From Deinococcus roseus (GTDB lineage: Bacteria; Deinococcota; Deinococci; Deinococcales; Deinococcaceae), in contig NZ_BMOD01000048.1 in assembly GCF_014646895.1 (NCBI RefSeq), positions 1 to 19,270 of the forward strand: a stretch of 19,270 bases of DNA, read 5' to 3'. Of the stretch, positions 1 through 5,084 are shown in pieces. The number at the start of each line of letters is the position of its first letter. Within the stretch, counting starts at the first letter, position 1. The notes beneath the pieces are model-generated. The model worked only from the letters and a program-made list of their open reading frames with translations. It was not told the origin of the DNA and searched no databases. Position numbers and translations under genes: made by a program.

Positions 1-101
1 AAATCCAGCAGTACGAGAAAGAAATTGGCTTTGATGAACTCGACCCCACCGAGTTTGTGCAAAACCCCGAAGTGCCCAGAGCCGAACAGAACGAGAGTTA
101 A
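1..101 (+). CDS. 3' end of an unrecognised protein-coding gene (partial)
   Basis: An open frame enters from the left edge (first full codon at position 3) and stops at TAA 99-101, giving 32 residues that end in PEVPRAEQNES. The tail is acidic and polar (KEIGFDELDPTEF), as in a flexible C-terminus. I do not recognise the family and too little is present to assign a function. That it is a true gene end is supported by the good rho-independent terminator that begins 36 nt downstream in the same direction. Confidence 0.6.
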   Translation, partial: IQQYEKEIGFDELDPTEFVQNPEVPRAEQNES

Positions 102-137
102 AAAGCTTCAAAACGCTTTCTTCAAAAGAAATCTTGC

Positions 138-170
138 CCCTGCATTCAGAAAATGCAGGGCTTTTCTGTT
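138..170 (+). terminator. Rho-independent terminator of the left-edge gene
   Basis: A perfect 9-bp stem CCCTGCATT / AATGCAGGG (138-146 with 152-160, 5-nt loop) is followed by CTTTTCTGTTTTT. It lies just after the TAA at 99-101 and reads in the same direction as that gene. Confidence 0.8.
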
Positions 171-421
171 TTTCCTTTGCTTTTTCTTTAAACAGCTTTT
201 TCATGCAGGTGCCTAAAGAACCCCTAAAGAATCACGGCAAAAACCATAATTGCAAAAAGACCGTTCCAATCAAGAAAAACATATTTGTCTCCAACTTTCT
301 CTCCTCTGCTGCATTTCAGAATGCGTTGTTAGACTGAAATCTGTAGTGATTCAGCACCCCACTGGTGCTTTGAAGCTGAATCTTGATGCCGCCCCCTCTT
401 ACAGACAGGAGACGAAGAACG
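171..421. other. Non-coding stretch upstream of the receiver gene
   Basis: About 250 bp, AT-rich in its first half, with no convincing ORF. It holds a nested hairpin at 348-382 (outer arms GATTCAGC 348-355 and GCTGAATC 375-382, inner ACC/GGT pairing), not followed by a T-run, lying about 40 nt before the receiver start. I could not pick a clean sigma70 promoter here, although the receiver's promoter must lie in this stretch if the gene is transcribed alone. Confidence 0.4.
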
Positions 422-811
422 GTGAACCTGATGCCTGATCCCCACCCACACGTTCTGATCGTTGAAGATGAGAAATCCCTCAGAAACATGCTGCGCAGAT
501 TTTTGACCCTCAACGATTATGAGGTGCACTTTGCAGCAGATTTCAACGAAGCCCTCAATTCTCTTTTTGACCACAGCCATTTCGATGTGATTCTGCTTGA
601 TGTCAATTTTCCGGGTGGAACCGGGCTGGATTTGCTGCCTTTCATTCAGAAGCACTGCCCGGACACCCCAGTGATCATGGTGTCTGCAGAACACGATGCA
701 GACCTGATCCAGTCCACGCTGGAGCATGGAGCCAGAGAGTTCATCCAGAAACCTTTCAGCCTGGAAGTGTTGCTGGGACGCATGGAACACCACATGCATC
801 AGGCTTCCTGA
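422..811 (+). CDS. Stand-alone response regulator receiver (CheY-like) protein
   Basis: About 129 residues forming a single phospho-acceptor receiver domain and no output domain. Visible hallmarks are the acidic pair in HVLIVEDEKS near the N-terminus, the likely phosphorylated Asp in DVILLDVNFPGGTGLDLLP, the switch Ser/Thr in VIMVSAEHD, and the conserved Lys in EFIQKPFS. Such proteins act through protein-protein contacts or phosphorelay rather than DNA binding. The start is ambiguous. GTG at 422 has AGGAG (407-411) at a good distance. ATG at 431 (MPDPHPHVL) is in frame and equally compatible with the domain, with only a weak GGTG ahead of it. No cognate histidine kinase is in the window. The gene converges on the pilT-like gene across a bidirectional terminator; a link to pilus motility is possible but only by proximity. 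Confidence 0.85.
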   Translation: MNLMPDPHPHVLIVEDEKSLRNMLRRFLTLNDYEVHFAADFNEALNSLFDHSHFDVILLDVNFPGGTGLDLLPFIQKHCPDTPVIMVSAEHDADLIQSTLEHGAREFIQKPFSLEVLLGRMEHHMHQAS

Positions 812-827
812 GCTTTCAGATCAGAAA

Positions 828-859
828 AAACACGCCCTTCAGAGGCGTGTTTCTTTTTT
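828..859. terminator. Bidirectional terminator between the receiver and pilT-like genes
   Basis: A perfect 9-bp stem AAACACGCC / GGCGTGTTT (828-836 with 844-852) with a 7-nt loop, followed by CTTTTTT on the plus strand and preceded by six A (a T-run on the minus strand). It sits between the plus-strand receiver stop (811) and the minus-strand pilT stop (884), so it can serve both. Confidence 0.85.
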
Positions 860-883
860 GATCTTTTCGCAGGGATCTGGACT

Positions 884-1954
884 TCAGAAGAAGTCAATCA
901 TCATCTTGAGTTCGTGCGGACTGGTGGCAGCATCAATGGCCGCTTCTCTGGTCATGTGACCATCCTGCACCAGTTTGGCCAGGTGCTGGTCGAAGGTGTG
1001 CATGCCAATCTGAGAACCCTCCATCAGGGCGTCCTTGATTTGCTCCAGTTTGTCTTCGTCTTTGACGCACTCCCGGATGGTGGGGGTGCCCACCATCACT
1101 TCCAGACCCAGCACCCGACCTCCCCCTTTGCGAGACAGCAAACGCTGGCTGACCACCCCGACCAGGGACTCTGAGAGGCCCATGCGAATCTGGCCGCGCT
1201 CGTGGGGCGCAAAGAAGTCGATGATGCGGTTGACGGTGCGGATGGCGTCCAGGGTGTGCAGGGTGCTGAACACCAGGTGTCCGGTCTGGGCAGCAGAAAG
1301 CGCAGCTTCCACAGTTTCTTTGTCGCGCATCTCTCCGATCAGGATCACATCCGGGTCCTGACGCATGGCAGCCCGCAAGCCTGCGGCAAAGGTCAGGGTG
1401 TCCAGACCCAGTTCTCGCTGGTTGAACGAGGCTTTCTTGTCGCGGTGCAGCACCTCGATGGGGTCTTCCAGGGTCACCACGTTCACGGGGTAATTGGCGT
1501 TGATGAAATCCAGCATGCTGGCCAGGGTGGTGGTTTTGCCCGATCCGGTGGGTCCGGTCACCAGCACCAGACCACGGTCCTTGTTGCACAGGTCTGCAAA
1601 GGTGGTGGGGTTGAGGCCCAGGTCTTCAAAAGAAGGAATGTCCTTGTTCTGCACCACCCGCATGATCAGTCCCACCGTGCCACGCTGCCAGAAGGCATTC
1701 ACCCGGAAACGGGCCACCCCGGAAATCCCGTAAGCAAAGTCGGCATCTCTTTTCAGCACGAAGTCCTCCCACATGCCAGGTCGGACCATCATGGCTTTGC
1801 AATAGCCTTCAACGGTTTCGGGAAGCAGTTCCTCTTCGCCGATGCGCTCCATGTCTCCATCTATGCGCACCATTGGGCGGGCCTTGGCACGCAGGTGGAT
1901 GTCGCTTGCCCCGAGAGCAACACACTGGGTCAGAAGTTCCTGAATGGTCTGCAT
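884..1954 (-). CDS. pilT: Type IV pilus retraction ATPase, PilT/PilU family
   Basis: 356 residues, the normal size for PilT-like hexameric ATPases that power pilus retraction and twitching at the cytoplasmic base of the pilus. The N-terminal PAS-like domain begins with LGASDIHLRA. Walker A GPTGSGKT is at about 134-141, the Asp box TLEDPIE at 161-167, Walker B DVILIGE at 202-208 and the His box STLHT at 230-234. The C-terminal AIRNLIRE-type retraction motif appears only in diverged form, TIRECVKDE (292-300), so a PilU/PilT2-like paralogue is possible. ATG at 1954 is the natural start and opens directly on family sequence (MQTIQELLTQ), though no strong Shine-Dalgarno is seen. No other pilus genes are in the window. 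A perfect palindrome lies 28-44 nt upstream of the start. Confidence 0.93.
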   Translation of the reverse strand: MQTIQELLTQCVALGASDIHLRAKARPMVRIDGDMERIGEEELLPETVEGYCKAMMVRPGMWEDFVLKRDADFAYGISGVARFRVNAFWQRGTVGLIMRVVQNKDIPSFEDLGLNPTTFADLCNKDRGLVLVTGPTGSGKTTTLASMLDFINANYPVNVVTLEDPIEVLHRDKKASFNQRELGLDTLTFAAGLRAAMRQDPDVILIGEMRDKETVEAALSAAQTGHLVFSTLHTLDAIRTVNRIIDFFAPHERGQIRMGLSESLVGVVSQRLLSRKGGGRVLGLEVMVGTPTIRECVKDEDKLEQIKDALMEGSQIGMHTFDQHLAKLVQDGHMTREAAIDAATSPHELKMMIDFF

Positions 1955-1981
1955 GACTCACAGCATATGCAGCTTTGTCTT

Positions 1982-1998
1982 ACCTGTCACTGACAGGT
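1982..1998. promoter_or_regulatory. 17-bp perfect palindrome upstream of pilT, RDRM-like core
   Basis: ACCTGTCA-C-TGACAGGT is a perfect 8-1-8 inverted repeat in the leader of the minus-strand pilT gene. Its core TGTCA-N-TGACA equals the core of the published Deinococcus radiation/desiccation response motif (TTATGTCATTGACATAA, bound by DdrO), but the outer three bases on each side differ. A TTGACA (minus strand, 2038-2033) lies further upstream without a clean -10. It is an operator candidate; which protein binds is unknown. Confidence 0.5.
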
Positions 1999-2517
1999 CT
2001 ATGCGAAAGCCCGAAAGATCATCCTCCCACCGTGTCAACCCTACCTGAGGGTCTGTGGTTCTGTTTGCAGGGCTTTCATCACATCTGCCCCACCTGAAAT
2101 TAAAGTGATTTGCCCTGTTCTATATCAGTTTCAGATCAGAATGATTTCAGCTTCAGATCAGAAACAAGTCAATCTGTTTGAAACAAGTCAAAGTGAAACA
2201 GGTGCAAATCTACACCTTTATAATTATCATTTCCTTATCATCTTGAGACACTAAGATGATCTCGTCGACACAATCTTCAGCTCGTACATTGCACTTTGCT
2301 GCGCAAAGTCCTGGCCTGTTTCAGACATGATGCGCCCACTCAAATTGAGATGTCCCTGAGATGATTTTATTGATATGGCTTGCAAATTTGATGGTCAACC
2401 TTTTCAAAAAGCATCAAAAGACCTTTCATTCTCAGGCACATCCATGTTCTGTAAGCAGGACCTTCTTTGCTCCCCACATCCAGCCCCCATCCACACCGTG
2501 ATTTCAGGAGGACGCTC
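1999..2517. other. Repeat- and hairpin-rich non-coding region upstream of the KGG-like gene
   Basis: About 520 bp, AT-rich, no convincing gene. Contents: TTCAGATCAGAA twice (2130-2141, 2152-2163), GAAACAAGTCAA twice (2161-2172, 2180-2191), a perfect -10-like TATAAT (2219-2224) with no good -35, hairpin ATCATCTT/AAGATGAT (2237-2244 with 2253-2260), hairpin ACTTTGC/GCAAAGT (2293-2299 with 2303-2309), palindrome CTCAAATTGAG (2339-2349), and TTTGATG/CATCAAA (2387-2393 with 2412-2418). If transcription starts near 2231, the KGG-like gene has a structured leader of about 285 nt. A separate small RNA is the alternative. Confidence 0.4.
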
Positions 2518-2853
2518 ATGGCACAGAACAAGCAGAATCAGGGCCGCAATTCCAACCCGGAAAACCGTCAAGGCAGAGGGGATTCATCCCAGCACAAGGA
2601 CATGCAGAACAGCATGCAACAATCCAATCAGGAAAAAGCACAGGGCCGCCACCAGTTGACCCACGAAGAACGGGTGCGGGGCGGAGAAAACTCCCACAGA
2701 AATGACACCCAGCAATCCATGGGCAGCACCATGTCTGAAAATCAGGGCAGCACCCAGAACCGCAAGGAAAGCCAGGGCACTGGCCGCCATCAGCTCTCTG
2801 CTGAAGAGCGTTCACGTGGAGGCCGCAACTCCCACGGCAAACGCAACGAATGA
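2518..2853 (+). CDS. Small hydrophilic KGG/LEA-like stress protein with duplicated motif
   Basis: 111 residues, almost devoid of hydrophobic amino acids and very rich in Q, N, S, R, G, H and E; no membrane segment or signal peptide. A motif occurs twice: GRHQLTHEERVRGGENSH (about 43-60) and GRHQLSAEERSRGGRNSH (about 88-105). This resembles the KGG repeat of bacterial stress-induced (GsiB-like), fungal con-10 and plant group-1 LEA proteins, which are intrinsically disordered and linked to desiccation or starvation. Here the Lys-Gly-Gly is Arg-Gly-Gly. ATG 2518 is chosen because AGGAGG (2506-2511) lies 6 nt upstream; the longer in-frame extension has no such support. It is followed by a 10-bp tandem repeat and a strong terminator, so it is probably monocistronic. 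A role in stress or desiccation protection is inference. Confidence 0.8.
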   Translation: MAQNKQNQGRNSNPENRQGRGDSSQHKDMQNSMQQSNQEKAQGRHQLTHEERVRGGENSHRNDTQQSMGSTMSENQGSTQNRKESQGTGRHQLSAEERSRGGRNSHGKRNE

Positions 2854-2890
2854 CCTGAAATGACCTGAATTGACCTGAATTGACCCGAAT
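2851..2890 (+). repeat. 4 x 10-bp tandem repeat starting at the stop codon
   Basis: Four consecutive 10-bp units, TGACCTGAAA, TGACCTGAAT, TGACCTGAAT and TGACCCGAAT, begin exactly at the TGA stop of the KGG-like gene. The 10-bp period places TGA in all three frames and on one face of the helix. Confidence 0.9.
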
Positions 2891-2932
2891 GGGCTAGTGT
2901 TCAGCCAGGTTGCAACAGAAGGACAGAATGAC

Positions 2933-2962
2933 AAAAGCCCAGAAACAAATTCTGGGCTTTTT
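2933..2962. terminator. Strong bidirectional terminator
   Basis: A perfect 12-bp stem AAAAGCCCAGAA / TTCTGGGCTTTT (2933-2944 with 2950-2961, loop ACAAA). The arm ends provide T-runs on both strands, so it can end both the plus-strand KGG-like transcript and the minus-strand hypothetical gene at 2986-3306. Confidence 0.9.
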
Positions 2963-2985
2963 CTGGGCTCTGTCTTCAGCTGGTT

Positions 2986-3306
2986 TCAGAGGACTTCGTA
3001 AGCCTCCCGGACCAGATCAGAGGCCTGCATGAGGATCTGCGAATCATCACTGGAAAGGTGCTTTTCCAGCAAAGCCAGGGCTTGCTGGGTGGCATTTCGG
3101 GCATGATAGGCATGGTAGGTGGGCTGGGTGGCGCTGACTCTTTTTTCTGGCAATGGATCAAAATGAGATGGTCCATTGAGCAGTTCATGGGCTTTTTGCA
3201 GGGCTTTCAGGGCTTCCGTGTTGGTGTGGGCACTGGTGCTGCCCTGCAGCAGGATGATGACCCTCAGGAGTTCCTGAAGGGCCTGTCCACAGGATTTCAC
3301 CCGCAC
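2986..3306 (-). CDS. Hypothetical small helical protein
   Basis: About 106 residues, unrecognised. The sequence looks protein-like and largely alpha-helical, with Leu/Ala-rich stretches (ALQELLRVIILLQ, ATQQALALLEKHL, QASDLVREAYEVL) and a middle His/Tyr patch (YHAYHA). It has no signal peptide or membrane segment. An in-frame stop lies just ahead of the GTG at 3306; a second GTG at 3300 is an alternative, and neither has a clear ribosome site. The stop (TGA, 2986-2988) is 24 nt from the bidirectional terminator, which supports a real transcript. A competing plus-strand frame over the same bases is Gly-rich and less protein-like. No function proposed. Confidence 0.55.
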   Translation of the reverse strand: MRVKSCGQALQELLRVIILLQGSTSAHTNTEALKALQKAHELLNGPSHFDPLPEKRVSATQPTYHAYHARNATQQALALLEKHLSSDDSQILMQASDLVREAYEVL

Positions 3307-3418
3307 AGGTTAACATCTTCTGTCATGAACAGAGTGAGCCACAGATAAGCAGCACCTGAACAGATTTTCAGAACCATTGGTAAGTCAATGTGTGGATTTC
3401 TGGATCCCATTTCTCACC

Positions 3419-3432
3419 TAAAATTTGTGACA
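3419..3432 (+). promoter_or_regulatory. Possible leaderless promoter of the EamA gene
   Basis: TAAAAT (3419-3424) is followed by 7 nt and then ATG 3432, with no Shine-Dalgarno, the spacing expected when transcription starts at the ATG. Leaderless genes are reported to be common in Deinococcus. No good -35 is visible. Confidence 0.4.
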
Positions 3433-4325
3433 TGGGACCTCACCTCAAAGGCACCCTGATGGTGGCGGTTTCTGCATTCGGATTCGCGACCCTGGGAATT
3501 TTTGCCAAATACTCCTACCAGATGCATTTCAACTTCCAGAGCACCCTGGCCTGGCGTTTCGGACTGGCCGCTCTGGTGTTGCTGTTGCTTTCCCTGCTCA
3601 ACAGAAACTGGACCCTGAAACCCAGCCAGTACCTTCCTGCCCTGCTGCTGGGGATGGTGGGTTACGCAGTACAGGCCAGTGTGTATTTCATGGCCCTGCA
3701 ACACCTCAGTGCAGGACTGACGGCGCTTTTGCTTTACGCTTACCCGGCTTTTGTGACCCTGCTGGAATGGTGGCTGGAAGGCAAAACCCCCAGCAAAACC
3801 ACCCTCTTTGCTTTATTGCTGACTTTTGCAGGGATCGTGCTGACCACCCAGATGGAGGGCAAAATCAGCGGTCTGGGCATTTTTCTGGCGGTGGCTTCCG
3901 GGGTGTGGTACGCCATCTACCTGACCTTCAGTTCCAGAATCATCCGGGATGCCCACCCGGTGCCCACCAGTGCCCTGCTCAGTCTGGGGGCCGCCCTGTC
4001 TTTCCTGACCTGGGCCCTCCTGGGACCCGGCCTCAATGTACCCCACACCTCCAGCGAGGGCTTGCTGCTGCTTGGGGTGGCCACCATTGCCACCGTGATT
4101 CCCGTGATCGGCATTTTTTACGGCATCCGATTGCTGGGCACTTCCCAGACCGCCATTCTTTCCACACTGGAACCCATCTTCACCCTCTTGCTTGGGGCAG
4201 TGCTGCTGCATGAAACGCTGGCTCCACAACAATTTCTGGGAGGAGCCCTGGTGCTGGGTTCGGTGGTGATGCTGCAACTCAGGCAGTCTTACCTGAGGAC
4301 CAGGGCAGCCAGAGCAGAAGTGTAA
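3432..4325 (+). CDS. EamA/DMT-superfamily membrane transporter
   Basis: 297 residues, very hydrophobic, with about ten predicted membrane helices arranged as two EamA repeats. The first repeat starts at LKGTLMVAVSAFGFATLGIF and ends near AGIVLTTQ; the second starts at SGLGIFLAVASGVWYAIYL and ends with LGGALVLGSVVML. The near-C-terminal segment TSQTAILSTLEPIFTLLLG is the conserved xxExPxx part of the family. These inner-membrane proteins export or import small metabolites (amino acids, nucleotide sugars, drugs); the substrate cannot be read from sequence. ATG 3432 is preferred because it opens directly on the first helix and follows a -10-like box. A GTG at 3390 would add 14 residues without support. 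No clear terminator separates it from the MOSC gene downstream. Confidence 0.88.
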   Translation: MGPHLKGTLMVAVSAFGFATLGIFAKYSYQMHFNFQSTLAWRFGLAALVLLLLSLLNRNWTLKPSQYLPALLLGMVGYAVQASVYFMALQHLSAGLTALLLYAYPAFVTLLEWWLEGKTPSKTTLFALLLTFAGIVLTTQMEGKISGLGIFLAVASGVWYAIYLTFSSRIIRDAHPVPTSALLSLGAALSFLTWALLGPGLNVPHTSSEGLLLLGVATIATVIPVIGIFYGIRLLGTSQTAILSTLEPIFTLLLGAVLLHETLAPQQFLGGALVLGSVVMLQLRQSYLRTRAARAEV

Positions 4326-4426
4326 AATCCGTCTGGTCAACTTTCAAATCAGATTCGGAACGTCCAGGAGCACAGAAGTAAAATGGATGGGTCAAAGCTG
4401 CGCTGCAAAACTCGCACCAGACTCCA

Positions 4427-4490
4427 TTTTCCAGTTGCATTTCTTTTCCAGATATCTTTTCCAGGCTTCTGTGCCAGATTTCCTTTCCAG
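4427..4490 (+). repeat. Four TTTCCAG repeats in the MOSC leader
   Basis: TTTTCCAG occurs at 4427-4434, 4444-4451 and 4457-4464, and CTTTCCAG at 4483-4490, irregularly spaced and ending just before the ribosome site of the MOSC gene. They could be binding sites or simple sequence drift. Confidence 0.6.
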
Positions 4491-4504
4491 ACAGGGAGAA
4501 CACC

Positions 4505-5044
4505 ATGGGTCAAGTTGTTGCCGTTCACCTCAGTGAAAGCCACACCTTCTCGAAAACCCCCCAGCCCAGCATCCAACTGCTGACCGGCCTTGGGGTGGAC
4601 GGGGATGCCCACCAGGGAACCACCGTCAAGCACCGTTCCAGGGTGGCCCAGAACCCCAACCAGCCCAACCTGCGGCAGGTGCACCTGATTCATGCAGAGC
4701 TGCACGACACTTTAAATGAACAGGGTTTTCAGGTGGCAGCAGGTCAGATGGGCGAAAACATCACCACACGCGGGATTGAATTGCTGGCCCTTCCGGTGGG
4801 CACCCGCCTGCACCTTGGCGCAGAAGCCCTGGTGGAGATCACGGGGCTGCGCAACCCCTGCCAGCAGATCAACAACTTTCAGGCAGGCATGATGCAGGCC
4901 GTTCTGGACCGGGATGAAGAAGGCAACCTGATCCGCAAAGCCGGAGTGATGGGCATTGTTCTGCAAGGCGGAACGGTGCTGCCCGGAGATGAAATCCGGG
5001 TGGAGCTGCCTGAAGGGGAGCACCGGAAGTTACAACCTGTTTGA
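4505..5044 (+). CDS. MOSC domain-containing protein
   Basis: 179 residues, a stand-alone MOSC (molybdenum cofactor sulfurase C-terminal) domain. Visible hallmarks are GENITTRGIEL (about 83-93), PVGTRLHLG (97-105), the conserved cysteine in GLRNPCQQIN (Cys119), which in this superfamily carries sulfur or contacts the Mo cofactor, and GIVLQGGTVLPGDEI near the C-terminus. A histidine-rich N-terminal part (VDGDAHQG, TVKHRSRV) is typical of YiiM-like small MOSC proteins. Family members are linked to Mo-cofactor sulfur chemistry or to reduction of N-hydroxylated compounds; the substrate here is unknown. ATG 4505 has AGGGAG (4493-4498) 6 nt upstream. It converges on the ABC exporter gene. Confidence 0.9.
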   Translation: MGQVVAVHLSESHTFSKTPQPSIQLLTGLGVDGDAHQGTTVKHRSRVAQNPNQPNLRQVHLIHAELHDTLNEQGFQVAAGQMGENITTRGIELLALPVGTRLHLGAEALVEITGLRNPCQQINNFQAGMMQAVLDRDEEGNLIRKAGVMGIVLQGGTVLPGDEIRVELPEGEHRKLQPV

Positions 5045-5076
5045 ACTCCAGGCACTTCAACTGGCCTGGAGGTTCT
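5044..5076. terminator. Probable convergent hairpin terminator (weak)
   Basis: AACTCCAGG (5044-5052) pairs with CCTGGAGGTT (5065-5074) with one bulged base, between the MOSC stop and the ABC exporter stop. The T-run is poor (CTGATGTTTCTC), so termination strength is uncertain. Confidence 0.45.
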
Positions 5077-5084
5077 GATGTTTC

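Noticed and set aside
1202..1993. 263-codon plus-strand open frame opposite pilT
   Set aside because: Antisense to a PilT-family gene with all ATPase motifs; His/Gln-rich translation without a domain.
2033..2038. Minus-strand TTGACA as a pilT -35 element
   Set aside because: No acceptable -10 hexamer lies 16-18 bp downstream of it, so I do not call a promoter here.
3058..3348. Gly-rich plus-strand frame opposite the small hypothetical gene
   Set aside because: The minus-strand frame has better amino-acid balance, helical periodicity and a matching terminator; the plus-strand frame runs into the next promoter region.
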